From Serratia proteamaculans (GTDB lineage Bacteria; Pseudomonadota; Gammaproteobacteria; Enterobacterales; Enterobacteriaceae), in the NCBI RefSeq assembly GCF_013337185.1, contig NZ_SWDE01000002.1, forward strand, positions 496,001-560,000: a stretch of DNA of 64,000 nucleotides, in the 5' to 3' direction. Below, piece by piece: positions 20,019 to 30,628 of the stretch. The number at the start of each line of letters is the position of its first letter. Positions within the stretch are counted from its first letter, which is position 1. Both the position numbers and the translations under genes were made by a program. The notes beneath the pieces are model-generated. The model had not been told where the DNA came from. It searched no databases and was given only the letters and a program-made list of their open reading frames with translations.

Positions 20019-21830
20019 TTAGCGGTCCACATCTGACATTACAAAATCGATACTACCCAGATAGACGATCAGGTCGGAGACCAGGCTGCCACGGATTACC
20101 GCTGGGATTTGCTGCAGGTGCGCAAAGCTTGGCGTACGTACCCGGGTGCGGTAGCTCATGGTGCTGCCGTCGCTGGTCAGGTAGTAGCTGTTGATCCCTT
20201 TAGTGGCTTCAATCATCTGGAATGATTCGTTGGCTGGCATCACCGGGCCCCAGGAAACCTGCAGGAAGTGGGTGATCAGCGTTTCAATGTGCTGCAGCGT
20301 GCGCTCTTTCGGCGGCGGCGTGGTCAGCGGGTGATCGGCCTTGAACGGGCCTTCCGGCATGTTGTTCAGGCACTGTTCGAGAATGCGCAGGCTCTGACGC
20401 AGCTCTTCCACTTTCAGCATCACGCGGGTGTAGCAGTCGCTGTTGCCGTCACCAACCGGAACTTCGAAATCGAAATTCTCATAGCCGGAATACGGACGCC
20501 ATTTGCGCACATCGAATTCGATACCGGTAGCACGCAGACCCGCGCCAGTGACGCCCCACTCCAACGCTTCTTTAGCATTGTAGGATGCCACGCCGACGGA
20601 ACGGCCTTTCAGAATGCTGTTCTTCAGTGCGGCCTTGACGTAGGAATCCAGACGTTTTGGCATCCACTCAAGGAACTCGCGCAGCAAGCGATCCCAACCG
20701 CGCGGCAGGTCGTGTGCGACACCGCCAATACGGAACCAGGCCGGGTGCATACGGAAGCCGGTGATCGCTTCAACCAAATCGTAGATTTTCTGACGGTCGG
20801 TAAAGGCGAAGAACACCGGGGTCATCGCGCCGACGTCCTGAATGAACGTACTGATGTACAGCAGGTGGCTGTTGATACGGAACAGTTCGGACAGCATCAC
20901 GCGGATAGTATCAACGCGATCCGGCACCTTGATACCGGCCAGTTTCTCAACCGCCAGCACGTAAGGCATTTCGTTCACGCAGCCGCCGAGGTACTCGATA
21001 CGGTCGGTGTACGGAATGTAGCTGTGCCAGGACTGACGCTCGCCCATCTTCTCGGCGCCACGGTGGTGGTAACCTATATCCGGTACGCAGTCGACAATCT
21101 CTTCGCCATCCAACTGCAGAATGATACGGAATGCACCGTGCGCAGACGGGTGGTTCGGGCCGAGGTTAAGGAACATGAAGTCCTCGTTCTCGGTGCCGCG
21201 CTTCATGCCCCAGTCTTCAGGTTTGAAGGTCAGCGCTTCCATTTCCAGATCTTCTTTCTGTTTGGTCAACACAAAGGGATCGAACTCGGTGGCGCGCGCC
21301 GGGTAGTCTTTGCGCAGCGGGTGGCCTTCCCAGGTTTGCGGCATCATGATGCGCGACAGGTGCGGGTGGCCGTCGAAGGTAATACCGAACATTTCCCAGG
21401 TTTCACGCTCATACCAGTTGGCATTCGGGAAAACCTTGGTCGCTGTGGGCACGTGCAGGTCTTTTTCAGACAGCGCCACTTTCAGCATGATGTCGCGGTT
21501 GCGTTCGATAGAAATCAGATGATAGAAAACAGAAAAATCCGCGGCCGGTAAACCGTCGCGGTGGGTGCGAAGACGCTCGTCCACGCCATGCAGATCGAAC
21601 AGCATGACGTAAGGCTTCGGCTGTTTTCTCAAAAACGTCATTACTTCCAGTAACTGGTCAGGTTTGACCCATACCACGGGCATTCCGGTACGGGTGGGCT
21701 GAACAGTAAAGGCTTCCGGCCCAAAACGGTTGCGCAGTTCGCCAATCACCGGGTCGTCAAGGTGATCTCTGGTTTGCCAGGCCGGCAATGCGTCGTGCGT
21801 CGTTGAATCTGTCATAATTTTTTTCACCAC
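20019..21830 (-). CDS. nuoC: NADH-quinone oxidoreductase fused subunits C and D
   Basis: A 603-residue fusion of NuoC (about residues 1-190, [10 protein letters not shown] motif) and NuoD (remainder, [14 protein letters not shown] and the [12 protein letters not shown] region). The fusion is the normal arrangement in Enterobacterales. NuoD lines the quinone pocket next to NuoB. The start is ambiguous: GTG GTG at 21830/21827 or ATG at 21815; none has a good Shine-Dalgarno sequence. The GTG is kept because E. coli also begins NuoC with a short MVNN-type leader. Confidence 0.95.
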   Translation of the reverse strand: MVKKIMTDSTTHDALPAWQTRDHLDDPVIGELRNRFGPEAFTVQPTRTGMPVVWVKPDQLLEVMTFLRKQPKPYVMLFDLHGVDERLRTHRDGLPAADFSVFYHLISIERNRDIMLKVALSEKDLHVPTATKVFPNANWYERETWEMFGITFDGHPHLSRIMMPQTWEGHPLRKDYPARATEFDPFVLTKQKEDLEMEALTFKPEDWGMKRGTENEDFMFLNLGPNHPSAHGAFRIILQLDGEEIVDCVPDIGYHHRGAEKMGERQSWHSYIPYTDRIEYLGGCVNEMPYVLAVEKLAGIKVPDRVDTIRVMLSELFRINSHLLYISTFIQDVGAMTPVFFAFTDRQKIYDLVEAITGFRMHPAWFRIGGVAHDLPRGWDRLLREFLEWMPKRLDSYVKAALKNSILKGRSVGVASYNAKEALEWGVTGAGLRATGIEFDVRKWRPYSGYENFDFEVPVGDGNSDCYTRVMLKVEELRQSLRILEQCLNNMPEGPFKADHPLTTPPPKERTLQHIETLITHFLQVSWGPVMPANESFQMIEATKGINSYYLTSDGSTMSYRTRVRTPSFAHLQQIPAVIRGSLVSDLIVYLGSIDFVMSDVDR

Positions 21831-21910
21831 ACTGAAGGGTTATTTCGCCGCAAGTTCACTTTTCGCTGTGTTAACCAATAGCGCACTAAGATGGACGTTA
21901 AATGAACGTC

Positions 21911-22585
21911 TTAAATCTCGTCAGGCGTCCGAAGATTGGTCACTGCGATACGCTCGCCGTGTTTACGCTCTCTTTCAGACTGCATGTTGGCACGGTAAAC
22001 ACCCTGATCGCCGACAACCCAGGACAGAGGGCGACGTTCTTTGCCAATAGATTCCTGCAACAGCATCAGTGCCTGCATGTAAGCTTCCGGACGCGGTGGA
22101 CAGCCAGGAATGTACACGTCGACCGGCAGGAACTTGTCCACGCCCTGTACCACGGAATAAATATCGTACATGCCGCCGGAGTTGGCGCAGGCCCCCATGG
22201 AAATCACCCATTTTGGCTCCAGCATCTGTTCGTACAGACGTTGAATAACCGGGGCCATTTTGGTGAAGCAGGTACCGGCCACCACCATCAGGTCAGCCTG
22301 ACGTGGCGATGCACGCAGAACTTCAGCGCCAAAACGGGCCACGTCGTGAACGGCGGTAAACGAAGTCACCATCTCCACGTAGCAGCACGAAAGACCGAAG
22401 TTATACGGCCAAATAGAGTTTTTACGCCCCCAGTTCACCATGTCATGCAATGCATGTTCGAGTTTACCCATGTAAACCGTGCGGTGAACCTGTTGATCCA
22501 GGGGATCGGCGACGACCTCCTGTTTTTGCAGGGGGTAACGGTCGTTCTCACCGTTCGGGTCTATGCGGGTGAGCGTATAGTCCAT
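21911..22585 (-). CDS. nuoB: NADH-quinone oxidoreductase subunit B
   Basis: A 224-residue subunit holding the terminal [4Fe-4S] cluster N2, which reduces quinone. The ligands are the tandem cysteines C67-C68 (LSCCYVEM), C133 (GACANSGG) and C162 (GCPPRPE), each shifted by four from E. coli. It lies 23 bp after nuoA and 80 bp before nuoCD. Confidence 0.97.
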   Translation of the reverse strand: MDYTLTRIDPNGENDRYPLQKQEVVADPLDQQVHRTVYMGKLEHALHDMVNWGRKNSIWPYNFGLSCCYVEMVTSFTAVHDVARFGAEVLRASPRQADLMVVAGTCFTKMAPVIQRLYEQMLEPKWVISMGACANSGGMYDIYSVVQGVDKFLPVDVYIPGCPPRPEAYMQALMLLQESIGKERRPLSWVVGDQGVYRANMQSERERKHGERIAVTNLRTPDEI

Positions 22586-22608
22586 CTTAATGCCTCGTTT
22601 TTAACCGA

Positions 22609-23049
22609 CTACTGCGGGTGACTGTTAGTGGCGTTTTTGATTGTGCCTGGCTTGCTCTGGCGCCGGGAGCGCACCGGAGTCCAATCCAATGCGCCAATAC
22701 GCACCAGATAAACCAGCCCAGCCAATAACACCAAAATGAAAATGGCGGCTTCGATAAAGCCTACCCACCCGCTCTCACGTATGGAGACCGACCAGGCGTA
22801 CAGGTACAAGGCTTCAACATCGAAAATAACGAAGAACATGGCGACCAGGTAGAACTTGGCGGACAGACGCATGCGCGCCGTACCGACCGAGTCGATGCCT
22901 GATTCAAACGGGGTATGTTTGGCGCGCGCACGGGCTCTCCCACCCAGGAAGAACGCACCCATAAGCATTAAACAGCAAAGCCCGATTGCCACGACAAAAA
23001 ATACGGCGAACGCCCAGTGATGAGCGATAACTTCAGTGGTTGTTGACAT
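22609..23049 (-). CDS. nuoA: NADH-quinone oxidoreductase subunit A
   Basis: A 146-residue three-helix membrane subunit next to the quinone chamber. The conserved loop [18 protein letters not shown] between helices 1 and 2 and the [11 protein letters not shown] helix-2 motif are intact. It is the first gene of the 13-gene operon, behind a 711-bp upstream region that carries an ArcA-type site and a palindrome. Confidence 0.97.
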   Translation of the reverse strand: MSTTTEVIAHHWAFAVFFVVAIGLCCLMLMGAFFLGGRARARAKHTPFESGIDSVGTARMRLSAKFYLVAMFFVIFDVEALYLYAWSVSIRESGWVGFIEAAIFILVLLAGLVYLVRIGALDWTPVRSRRQSKPGTIKNATNSHPQ

Positions 23050-23215
23050 ACTCTATGCTTACTCATCAAAAGTGGCGTCGATCGCTCTGCTCTTGTTTCT
23101 GGCAGTTAGTGCACCACATCGATTTAAGGGAAGGATAAATAAACCACACAAACAAACTGCTATTACAGCAAGTTAGCCAGCGTTTTACTGTGGGCTTTTT
23201 ACTCCTTTCTATAAC

Positions 23216-23237
23216 CTTTTGTCAACTTTGACAAAAG
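23216..23237. promoter_or_regulatory. Perfect 22-bp palindrome upstream of nuoA
   Basis: CTTTTGTCAA and its exact reverse complement TTGACAAAAG are separated by CT. Both arms contain TTGACA, so either could be a -35 element, but no good -10 lies at the right distance on either strand. It is 167 bp upstream of the nuoA start and 30 bp from the ArcA-type box. It looks like a site for a dimeric regulator not named here. Confidence 0.5.
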
Positions 23238-23267
23238 TATCTACACACTAGTTTACATACTCATCAT

Positions 23268-23277
23268 TTAATTAACA
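23268..23277 (-). promoter_or_regulatory. ArcA-type box upstream of the nuo operon
   Basis: Read on the minus strand, TGTTAATTAA matches all ten positions of the ArcA consensus (A/T)GTTAATTA(A/T), and the next bases (ATG) extend the match to the longer ArcA motif. It lies about 220 bp upstream of nuoA. Repression of nuo by ArcA in low oxygen is known in E. coli, which supports the assignment. Confidence 0.65.
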
Positions 23278-23703
23278 TTTGATGCGACCGGCTTAGGCTA
23301 AATCGTGTCAGTTAATTGATGTGTAGAAACAGATAGATATAAACCAACATGCTCATTTCAGTTTTACTATACCATTGTCTCAGGAATCTCCTGTTCTTCC
23401 ACTCACTACCTAGGGGTATTTTTTTGATCCAGGACACGTTTTCAGCATAAACCCTCAAAAAAAGTGTGGCCCTTTAATAATTTTTGTCAATCTCGCCGGT
23501 CAAATCGGCCCGCCACAAACTACCAAAATAACCATATTGATTCCAGGCCTTTACCTTTATAATTATTCGTTCAAAAAATGATCGAAAGACTATTTTTTGT
23601 CTGATAACCGTTCTCATCAACCATCTTTAAACCAAACAAATAACGATTTCGATTTAAAAGTTAGTCGAAACACTCATAAGTTTAACTTTCATCAGATTCA
23701 GGG

Positions 23704-23735
23704 CAAAAAAAACCTCCGCCGAAGCAGAGGTTTTA
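23704..23735 (-). terminator. Terminator of lrhA
   Basis: On the minus strand the stem AACCTC / GAGGTT, extended by GC pairs around a GAA-type loop, is followed by TTTTTTT. It begins 26 bp past the lrhA stop. Confidence 0.8.
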
Positions 23736-23760
23736 TTACCCGGTTTAACGCTTTTGGGCG

Positions 23761-24696
23761 TTATTCCTCATCGTCAACCAAACAGGTGTCATCTTCCAGC
23801 GAGGTACTCGGCCCGCTGAAGCTGTAGTTGTCGTTGCCGTTCTGCATGGTGCTGAAAATCGCCATCGCCAGCTCATTGCCGCACTGGGTATCCTGGCACA
23901 GGCTATATTGAGTATCTGGCAGTGCCGGTAGCCCTTCCATTGCACCGAGCACCCGCAGGTCCGGGCTCATCATTTCAATCGGCCGAACGGTGATGCCCAA
24001 TCCGGCCTTGCAGGCGGCACGGACGGCGGACAACGTCGAAGCCACATAAGCAATCCGCCATGGGATCCCGGCTTCATCCAGATGCTTGATCGCCATCGAG
24101 CGGAACGGACTGGGTTCGTCCATCACCACCAACGGGATCGGTTCACCGGCCTGGAAATGGTAATCCGCCGCGCAATACCACAGGGTTGGCGAAGTACGCA
24201 GCACAATGTGCGGGCGATCTGCGGTAGCCATAGTGGTAATCGCCAGATCGACTTCACCGCTTTCCAGCATGTCGATCATGAACGAGCTGGGTTTCACCCG
24301 AACATCAATCGCCAGTTTTGGGTACACCGAAGTGACGCGGTTAAGCAGGAAAGGCAGGATGGTATCGGCGGTATCATCAGAAGCGCCAATAGTCAGAACA
24401 CCTTTAATATTGTTGTACATCAGAGAAGTACAGGCTTCGTCGTTGAAGCGCAGGATTTTCCTGGCGTAGCCGAGAAGCTGAATACCGTGTTCGGTCAATA
24501 ATTTGTTGCGCCCATGACGGGCAAACAACTCTTTGCCAACCAGTTGCTCTAACCGCTGCATTTGTTGGCTGACGGCTGATTGAGTACGACAAACGGCGAC
24601 TGCCGCCGCCGCAAAAGTATTCAAATCAGCAACAGCTACAAAGGTTCTTAGCAGATCGAGGTCGAGATTGAGTATCGGACGATTTGCAGTTGTCAT
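23761..24696 (-). CDS. lrhA: LysR-family global regulator LrhA (HexS/PecT/HexA type)
   Basis: A 311-residue LysR-type regulator, closely matching LrhA of E. coli throughout. The helix-turn-helix spans about residues 12-72 ([20 protein letters not shown], then [14 protein letters not shown]); the acidic tail ends DDEE. Orthologues repress motility, exoenzymes and secondary metabolites in plant-associated and Serratia-type bacteria. Position beside nuoA and divergent from alaA is conserved. Its 5' region is unusually long, and a sequence resembling an RcsAB box lies 305 bp upstream. Confidence 0.93.
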   Translation of the reverse strand: MTTANRPILNLDLDLLRTFVAVADLNTFAAAAVAVCRTQSAVSQQMQRLEQLVGKELFARHGRNKLLTEHGIQLLGYARKILRFNDEACTSLMYNNIKGVLTIGASDDTADTILPFLLNRVTSVYPKLAIDVRVKPSSFMIDMLESGEVDLAITTMATADRPHIVLRTSPTLWYCAADYHFQAGEPIPLVVMDEPSPFRSMAIKHLDEAGIPWRIAYVASTLSAVRAACKAGLGITVRPIEMMSPDLRVLGAMEGLPALPDTQYSLCQDTQCGNELAMAIFSTMQNGNDNYSFSGPSTSLEDDTCLVDDEE

Positions 24697-25000
24697 AGTG
24701 TTTTCTTCACTTTTTAAATTCTATATTTACAAACTACCCTGGTGTGTTTCTAAGACATCGTTTAAAAGGGACGATGCCAGACATGACAGTACCCCACTCA
24801 TTAGTGGAGGGCAAAAAAATTACTTTTATTTCGTTACCTCTATCGCCTTTTAAAATGTGATCTATCGGGAATGCTTATACAACGCCTGACGTTATAAGTG
24901 GTGTAAGTGTTTCATTTTTACCGAACAAAATATTTTACTCACTCAGATAGCAGGATTACCACACCAATTGTGCTGCACAACCTCCGCAGCCAGACTGGCT

Positions 25001-25014
25001 TGGGCGTATTCCTA
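25001..25014. promoter_or_regulatory. Candidate RcsAB-like box upstream of lrhA
   Basis: TGGGCGTATTCCTA matches the RcsAB consensus TAAGAATATTCCTA at ten of fourteen positions, with the right half (TATTCCTA) exact. It is 305 bp upstream of lrhA, whose orthologue is known to respond to the Rcs phosphorelay. The left half is weak, so this is a candidate only. Confidence 0.35.
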
Positions 25015-25510
25015 TACGTGAAAGAGTAAGAGGTTTCTCTTGTAACAGCCGGTACATTTTTTAATGATTTTAATAAATTCAATCAGTAACATTTATCCCG
25101 TGAATAACTAGGGAATAACTACTTAAACGTGGCTTAACAGAGAAACTAAAATAGTGCTAATGTGAATTTTCTTATGACTGAGTTTGGTTCACCGGTGGGC
25201 AAACGGCCATCAGACGACTCTGGCATTATCATTTCTTTACATTTTAGCTCCGTTAAATCCCCTCTGTGGCTTAACAGTAAAGCCCCTTTTGTTACCACAG
25301 CATTGATCATCTGGACCTTTATACCTCTGCACACAGTTATCAAATCAGATTTAAAAACTTCAAATAAAATAAATTAAAGAATTAAACACCAATAAAATGC
25401 TTTAACCTTGTTTATCATCCCTGAAATCTTCCTCTGAGCCCTTCGTTTGCACCAAAGGCGTGCACAACCCTTCAAAAGCGTCAGCGCCAGGAGTACATTG
25501 GGCAGGTTGC

Positions 25511-25532
25511 GGTGTTCCACGGTAGGAACGCC
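25511..25532 (+). ncRNA. Hairpin in the alaA 5' leader
   Basis: GGTGTTCC pairs with GGAACGCC (seven Watson-Crick pairs and one G-U) around the loop ACGGTA, followed by CCCCATCCC. It ends 28 bp before the alaA ATG and close to where a ribosome would bind, so it could influence translation. No known riboswitch class is recognised. Confidence 0.4.
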
Positions 25533-25560
25533 CCCATCCCAGCAAAAGGCTCAACTTTCT

Positions 25561-26775
25561 ATGTCCCCCATTGAGAAATCCAGCAAACTGGACAACGTCT
25601 GTTATGACATTCGCGGCCCGGTGCTCAAAGAAGCTAAACGTCTTGAAGAAGAAGGTAACAAAGTCCTCAAACTGAACATCGGTAACCCTGCCCCGTTTGG
25701 TTTTGACGCCCCTGACGAAATCCTGGTCGACGTGATCCGCAATCTGCCCACGGCGCAAGGCTATTCCGACTCCAAAGGGCTCTTCTCGGCACGTAAAGCG
25801 ATCATGCAGCACTACCAGGCGCGCAACATACGTGACGTGACCGTTGAGGATATCTACATCGGTAATGGGGTTTCCGAGCTGATCGTGCAATCCATGCAGG
25901 CGCTGCTCAACAGCGGCGACGAAATGCTGGTGCCGGCCCCGGATTACCCGCTGTGGACCGCGGCGGTTTCGCTGTCCGGCGGCAAAGCCGTGCACTACCT
26001 GTGTGATGAAGAGGCCGGCTGGTTCCCGGATCTGGATGATATCATCAGCAAGATCACCCCACGCACCCGTGGCATTGTGATCATCAACCCGAACAACCCG
26101 ACCGGCGCGGTCTATAGCAAAGAGCTGCTGGAGCAGATTGTTGAGATCGCCCGTCAGCACAACCTGATCATCTTCTCCGATGAGATCTACGACAAGATCC
26201 TGTATGACGAAGCCGAACACCATTCGATCGCTGCGCTGGCGCCGGATCTGCTGACCGTCACCTTCAACGGGCTGTCCAAAACTTACCGCGTAGCCGGTTT
26301 CCGTCAGGGGTGGATGGTACTGAACGGGCCGAAGAAGCACGCCAAGGGCTATATCGAAGGGCTGGAAATGCTGGCGTCGATGCGCCTGTGCGCCAACGTG
26401 CCGATGCAGCACGCGATCCAAACGGCGCTGGGTGGTTACCAGAGTATCAACGAATTTATTCAACCCGGCGGCCGTCTGTATGAACAGCGCAACCGCACCT
26501 GGGAGTTGTTGAATCAGATCCCGGGCGTTTCCTGCGTGAAGCCTCAGGGTGCGCTGTATATGTTCCCGCGCATCGATGCCAAACGCTTTAATATTCACGA
26601 TGACCAGAAATTGGTGCTGGATCTGCTGCTGCAGGAAAAAGTGCTGCTGGTGCAGGGCAGCGCCTTCAACTGGCCGTACCCGGACCACGTGCGCATCGTG
26701 ACGCTGCCGCGGGTGGATGAACTGGAAATGGCGGTGGGCAAACTGGGTCGTTTCCTGGAGGGCTATCGTCAGTAA
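25561..26775 (+). CDS. alaA: Glutamate-pyruvate aminotransferase AlaA
   Basis: A 404-residue class I aminotransferase that makes alanine from pyruvate and glutamate with pyridoxal phosphate. [11 protein letters not shown] is the substrate/cofactor loop, SDEIYDKI holds the PLP-binding aspartate region, and [15 protein letters not shown] contains the Schiff-base lysine. The open frame extends 38 codons upstream, but that part is low-quality sequence and E. coli AlaA begins [10 protein letters not shown], exactly as at 25561. A GC-rich hairpin follows the stop. Confidence 0.96.
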   Translation: MSPIEKSSKLDNVCYDIRGPVLKEAKRLEEEGNKVLKLNIGNPAPFGFDAPDEILVDVIRNLPTAQGYSDSKGLFSARKAIMQHYQARNIRDVTVEDIYIGNGVSELIVQSMQALLNSGDEMLVPAPDYPLWTAAVSLSGGKAVHYLCDEEAGWFPDLDDIISKITPRTRGIVIINPNNPTGAVYSKELLEQIVEIARQHNLIIFSDEIYDKILYDEAEHHSIAALAPDLLTVTFNGLSKTYRVAGFRQGWMVLNGPKKHAKGYIEGLEMLASMRLCANVPMQHAIQTALGGYQSINEFIQPGGRLYEQRNRTWELLNQIPGVSCVKPQGALYMFPRIDAKRFNIHDDQKLVLDLLLQEKVLLVQGSAFNWPYPDHVRIVTLPRVDELEMAVGKLGRFLEGYRQ

Positions 26776-26780
26776 TTTCA

Positions 26781-26804
26781 GTGGGGGCAGCCTGCTGCCC
26801 CCAC
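26781..26804 (+). terminator. Hairpin after alaA, probable terminator
   Basis: A perfect 10-bp stem (GTGGGGGCAG / CTGCCCCCAC, loop CCTG) starts five bases after the alaA stop. It lacks a U-run, so termination may be partial and some transcripts may continue into yfbR, 96 bp further on. Confidence 0.55.
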
Positions 26805-26899
26805 TCCTCAACCCAACTTTAACCGCACGGCCCGAGTTGCATAACCCGCCATCACTGCTCACAATGGAACCCTCACTTGCCGTTGTAAAAGAGAGCACC

Positions 26900-27499
26900 A
26901 TGAGCCAGAGCCACTTTTTTGCCCATCTGTCCCGCTTGAAACTGATTAATCGCTGGCCGCTGATGCGCAATGTCCGCACCGAGAACGTTTCCGAGCACAG
27001 CCTGCAAGTGGCATTCGTTGCCCATGCGCTGGCGGTGATCAAAAACCGCAAGTTCAATGGCAACCTGAGCGCCGATCGCGTCGCCCTGCTGGCGATGTAC
27101 CACGATGCCAGCGAAGTGATTACCGGCGACATGCCGACGCCAATCAAGTACTACAATCCGCAGATCGCCCACGAGTACAAGAAGATCGAAAAGATCGCCC
27201 AACAGAAACTGCTGGATATGATCCCGGAAGAATTGCGTAACGATTTCCGCTCGATCCTAGACGAACACTATTACACCGAAGACGAAAAGTTGGTGGTGAA
27301 ACAGGCCGATGCGCTGTGCGCCTACCTGAAATGTCTGGAAGAGTTGTCCGCCGGCAATAACGAATTCAAACTGGCGAAAGCGCGACTGGAAAAAACCCTG
27401 CAACAACGCAGCAGTCCGGAGATGGATTATTTCATGAAGGTGTTTATCCCCAGCTTCAGCCTGTCGCTGGATGAAATCAGCCTGGACTCTTCCCTGTAA
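26900..27499 (+). CDS. yfbR: 5'-deoxynucleotidase YfbR
   Basis: A 199-residue HD-domain phosphohydrolase that dephosphorylates deoxyribonucleoside 5'-monophosphates in the cytoplasm. Metal ligands are visible in SEHSLQ (first histidine), MYHDASE (the HD pair) and [12 protein letters not shown] (the distal aspartate). The open frame runs 61 codons further upstream, overlapping the alaA end out of frame; the start [19 protein letters not shown] matches E. coli. Confidence 0.95.
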   Translation: MSQSHFFAHLSRLKLINRWPLMRNVRTENVSEHSLQVAFVAHALAVIKNRKFNGNLSADRVALLAMYHDASEVITGDMPTPIKYYNPQIAHEYKKIEKIAQQKLLDMIPEELRNDFRSILDEHYYTEDEKLVVKQADALCAYLKCLEELSAGNNEFKLAKARLEKTLQQRSSPEMDYFMKVFIPSFSLSLDEISLDSSL

Positions 27500-27506
27500 T
27501 TTTCAT

Positions 27507-27524
27507 GGCGCAGCACGCTGCGCC
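27507..27524. terminator. Hairpin between convergent yfbR and yfbS
   Basis: A perfect 8-bp stem (GGCGCAGC / GCTGCGCC) with a two-base loop lies between two convergent stops only 30 bp apart. No clear U-run follows on either strand, so it is a weak or Rho-assisted terminator. Confidence 0.5.
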
Positions 27525-27529
27525 GTTAA

Positions 27530-29362
27530 TCAAAATGCATATAGCCAGGGCACAATAATCACGCTGACCAACATCACCAACAGCGTGAACGGCACGCCGA
27601 TACGCACGAAATCCCCGAACTTATAATTCCCAGGCCCCAGCACCAGCGTGTTCACCGGCGAAGAAACCGGCGTCATAAACGCAGCCGAAGCGGCAATGGC
27701 AATAATCATGGCGAAGGGATACGGCGAAACGCCCATTTCACGCGCAGCGGCAATGGCGATCGGTGCCATCAGTACGGCAGTGGCGGTATTGGAGATAAAC
27801 AGGCCAATAGTGGCGCACAGCGCAAACAGGCACACCAGCATCACCCGCGGTCCGGCATCACCGGCGACGTCCATTAACCCGCGCACGATCAAATCTACCC
27901 CACCGGTTTTTTGCAACGCCTGAGCAAACGGCATCATGCCGACAATCAAGATGATGCTCGGCCAGTGAATCGATTTGTAGGCGCTTTCCATGTCAATGCA
28001 GCGGAACTTGCCCATCAGCAGGCAGGCAATCAGCGCGGCGATCGGGTTGGGGATTTCATCGGTCAGCATCATCGCCACCATCAGTGCCAGGCAGAACAAG
28101 GCGTGCGGCGCCTGGGTGATGGCCGGTGCCACTTCGTCAACTTCGGCCGGCAGATTGAGCACGATAAAATCATGGGTTTTCGCCTGCAACTGGCGGATCG
28201 CCTTCCAGTCACCGATCACCAACAGAATATCGCCCAACGCCAGGGACTCATCCACCAGCTTGCCTGCCAGGGTTTCGCCATTGCGGCGAATACCGACCAC
28301 GTTCAAATCATAACGGCTACGGAAAGTGGATCCGCGCAGGCTTTGGCCCAACAACGTTGAATCGGGGATCAGCGATACCTCCGCCATGCCGACGTTGCGC
28401 GACTGCTCAGAGAAATAATCGCCGCGCAGAACCATCGGCTCCAGCTGCTGCTCGCTGCAGAACTCGCGCAAATCGACCTGGCTGTCCGACATGTCGAGCA
28501 GCAGCACGTCCCCTTCGCGCAGTTCGGTGCTGCCGGACGCGCTGACCATCACCCGCCGGAAGCGCTTCCAGCGTTCAATCCCCACCACGTTGGCGCCGTA
28601 ACGGGCACGCAGGTGCAACTCATCCAGCGAATGACCGACCAGCGGCGAGCCACTGCGCAGTGCCAGTCGACGGGCTCGACCGGTCAGCTTATAGTCGCGG
28701 ATCAGATCGCGGAAGGTACGGCGCTGCCAGGTTTCACGCGTTTTATCACCGTCTTCATTGCCCAGCCAACGCCGGGCCACCAGCATATAACCCACGCCCA
28801 GCACCAGTACCGCTAGGCCGACCGGCGTCACGGCAAAAAAACCAAAACCGCCAATGCCCTCGCGCACCAGTTCACTGTTCACCACCATGTTCGGTGGCGT
28901 CGCCACCAGCGTCATCATGCCGCTAATTAAACCGGCAAAACTCAGCGGCATCATCAGCCTGCCGGGGGGGATTTTCATCCGCGCCGCCACGCTGAGCACC
29001 ACCGGAATAAAGATCGCCACCACGCCGGTCGAACTCATAAAAGCCCCCAGGCCGGCCACGGTGACCATCAGCAACATCAGCATTCTGGTTTCGCTGCTGC
29101 CGGCCACCTTCACCAGCCAGTCACCCACCTGGTAAGCCACGCCGGTGCGCACCAACCCTTCACCAATCACGAACAGCGCGGCGATCAGGATCACGTTGGG
29201 ATCGCTGAAGCCCACCGTGGCCTCCGGCAGGGTCAGCGTGCCGCTCAGCACAAAGGCGATGATCACCAGCAGCGCCACTACGTCCATACGCAGTTTGTTG
29301 GTGGTGAACAGCACGATGGCAATCAACAGTAAACTCAGCACCCACAGTAATTCGCTGTTCAA
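27530..29362 (-). CDS. yfbS: SLC13/DASS-family transporter YfbS with two RCK_C domains
   Basis: A 610-residue inner-membrane permease, the same length as E. coli YfbS. Helices lie at about residues 5-195 and 400-610, and the cytoplasmic middle (about 205-390) holds two TrkA-C/RCK_C regulatory domains, each recognisable from repeats of the form GxSLxxLxxRxxYxxNVVGI. The [12 protein letters not shown] and [13 protein letters not shown] segments are the paired substrate-binding SNT-type loops of the family. Probably a sodium- or proton-coupled anion transporter; the substrate is not known. Confidence 0.88.
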   Translation of the reverse strand: MNSELLWVLSLLLIAIVLFTTNKLRMDVVALLVIIAFVLSGTLTLPEATVGFSDPNVILIAALFVIGEGLVRTGVAYQVGDWLVKVAGSSETRMLMLLMVTVAGLGAFMSSTGVVAIFIPVVLSVAARMKIPPGRLMMPLSFAGLISGMMTLVATPPNMVVNSELVREGIGGFGFFAVTPVGLAVLVLGVGYMLVARRWLGNEDGDKTRETWQRRTFRDLIRDYKLTGRARRLALRSGSPLVGHSLDELHLRARYGANVVGIERWKRFRRVMVSASGSTELREGDVLLLDMSDSQVDLREFCSEQQLEPMVLRGDYFSEQSRNVGMAEVSLIPDSTLLGQSLRGSTFRSRYDLNVVGIRRNGETLAGKLVDESLALGDILLVIGDWKAIRQLQAKTHDFIVLNLPAEVDEVAPAITQAPHALFCLALMVAMMLTDEIPNPIAALIACLLMGKFRCIDMESAYKSIHWPSIILIVGMMPFAQALQKTGGVDLIVRGLMDVAGDAGPRVMLVCLFALCATIGLFISNTATAVLMAPIAIAAAREMGVSPYPFAMIIAIAASAAFMTPVSSPVNTLVLGPGNYKFGDFVRIGVPFTLLVMLVSVIIVPWLYAF

Positions 29363-29408
29363 AACGGCCTCATCCGACAGAGATATCCAAGGGCTTAAAA
29401 ATTAGCAT

Positions 29409-29431
29409 AAAAAAACCCCGCCGATGCGGGG
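29409..29431 (-). terminator. Terminator of hxpA
   Basis: A GC-rich stem (CCCCGC / GCGGGG, loop CGAT) is followed on the minus strand by TTTTTTT. It starts 29 bp past the hxpA stop. Confidence 0.9.
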
Positions 29432-29460
29432 TCTAATCAATTAGGGTGAAGATAGGGCCG

Positions 29461-30117
29461 TTATGCCACCAGGCTAATCGTCGCGCCCTGCTCCGTTTTA
29501 CTTACCGCAATCTGTTCAAGCGACGACAGTAACAGATCGACCTGATCCAGCTTGGGGGCATCGGCCGGTGCGTTGACCGCAATCACCTGACAGCCCGCGG
29601 CCAGCCCGGAAAGAATACCTGCGGCGGCGTCCTCCACCACCACACAATCCTGTGGTGCCAGCCCCAGACGCTCGGCGCCCAGCAAATACGCGTCCGGCTG
29701 CGGCTTGCCATGCTTCACCTGCTCGGCGGTAATGAAAACCTCCGGCTGCGGCAAACCACCGGCGTTACGGCGGGCGCTGGCAACCGGGACTGACCCTGAG
29801 GTAACGATCGCCCATGGGATATCGAGGCGATTGAGACAATCGAGCAAGGCAGCAGCCCCCGGTAATGCCGTAACACCATCGGTGTCCTGCGCTTCCACCT
29901 GCTCCAACAGCAGAAATTCCTGCTGAATGGCTGCCTCACTTTCACCCGGCATAAAGTGACGCAACGAGGTAATGGCCTGTTTACCGTGAATAAAATCCAG
30001 TACGTCCTGCGGATTAATGCCGCGGCGTTTGGCCCAGTTAATCCAGGCGCGCTCTACCGCCGGCAGTGAATCAACCAACGTCCCATCAAGATCGAACAGA
30101 AAACCCTTACACTCCAC
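29461..30117 (-). CDS. hxpA: Hexitol/sugar phosphatase HxpA (YfbT), HAD family
   Basis: A 218-residue haloacid-dehalogenase phosphatase. Motif I is FLFDLDGTLVDS with the nucleophile aspartate at about residue 9, motif II is the VTSG threonine/serine, and motifs III-IV are HGKPQPDAYLLG and VVEDAAAGI. The helical cap follows motif I. E. coli YfbT dephosphorylates sugar phosphates including hexitol phosphates. It is 16 bp downstream of yfbU on the same strand, so the two are probably co-transcribed. Confidence 0.9.
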   Translation of the reverse strand: MECKGFLFDLDGTLVDSLPAVERAWINWAKRRGINPQDVLDFIHGKQAITSLRHFMPGESEAAIQQEFLLLEQVEAQDTDGVTALPGAAALLDCLNRLDIPWAIVTSGSVPVASARRNAGGLPQPEVFITAEQVKHGKPQPDAYLLGAERLGLAPQDCVVVEDAAAGILSGLAAGCQVIAVNAPADAPKLDQVDLLLSSLEQIAVSKTEQGATISLVA

Positions 30118-30133
30118 AGGAAACCTCTTTTAA

Positions 30134-30628
30134 TCAGGCATTGATAATTTGCGCTATCTCTACGGCGCTCAGATGATACTGGCGTGGGCATGACAGCCAG
30201 ATAGCCAGCATCCGCTGGTACTTTTCCCACATTTTGGTTTGGGCATTAAAGCCGTGGCTGCCGGAATCGAAATGAGTATAGCGCCCTTCCGTGGTCACCA
30301 GGAAACGCACGTAGCTCAGATGACGCGCTTCAGTCGCGGCATCAAAGCCGAGAAACGCCAGGCGGCGTGCCTCAATTCCCTGTTTTTCTTTCAGGTTGTC
30401 CCAGGAAACCTGCAGCGCATGGTGCATTTCCATCACGTTGATAATGGTGCGGCACACGTCTTCGCTCATTTCGCCAAAGTCGCGATCCAGTTCGCGCATT
30501 TGCAGACCAAAACCGCGTTCGATAATAGTTTGCAGACGGCGATAACGCTCGGCGTTATCCGGATCCAGCAGGGTCATCATCTTGTATTGGTTCGACAGGA
30601 TCAGCCGTTGGGCGTGGGTCATTTCCAT
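30134..30628 (-). CDS. yfbU: UPF0304 family protein YfbU
   Basis: A 164-residue cytoplasmic, mostly helical protein closely matching YfbU of E. coli ([18 protein letters not shown] at the start, EIAQIINA at the end). Its function is not established; overexpression of the E. coli protein is reported to be toxic. The first ATG of the frame is one codon upstream; MEMTHAQ is used by analogy. Confidence 0.92.
   Translation of the reverse strand: MEMTHAQRLILSNQYKMMTLLDPDNAERYRRLQTIIERGFGLQMRELDRDFGEMSEDVCRTIINVMEMHHALQVSWDNLKEKQGIEARRLAFLGFDAATEARHLSYVRFLVTTEGRYTHFDSGSHGFNAQTKMWEKYQRMLAIWLSCPRQYHLSAVEIAQIINA

Larger units (their letters stand above)
23050..23760. other. Upstream region of the nuo operon and end of lrhA (711 bp, no gene)
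   Basis: AT-rich spacer. It holds an ArcA-type box (23268-23277), a perfect 22-bp palindrome (23216-23237) and, at the far end, the lrhA terminator (23704-23735). A 76-codon open frame beginning at 23597 runs through the terminator into lrhA and looks spurious. I could not place a clear nuo promoter by eye. Confidence 0.6.
24697..25560. other. Long lrhA-alaA divergent intergenic region (864 bp, no confident gene)
   Basis: AT-rich stretch between divergent genes. It contains a candidate RcsAB-like box (25001-25014), an alaA leader hairpin (25511-25532) and two short overlapping open frames on opposite strands (about 25146-25343 and 25162-25377) with no recognisable domain and poor start signals. 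The length suggests extended 5' untranslated regions or an unrecognised small RNA. Confidence 0.6.

Noticed and set aside
23597-23827. A 76-codon plus-strand frame across the lrhA terminator
   Set aside because: It runs through a terminator hairpin and into lrhA in antisense; composition is not protein-like.
25146-25377. Two overlapping short frames in the lrhA-alaA gap, on opposite strands
   Set aside because: No ribosome site, no recognised domain, and each could be chance in AT-rich DNA; only expression data could rescue them.
25402-27147. A 581-codon open frame on the minus strand across alaA and yfbR
   Set aside because: It lies entirely opposite two well-recognised genes and its product has the odd composition of an antisense shadow (many His, Gln, Arg).
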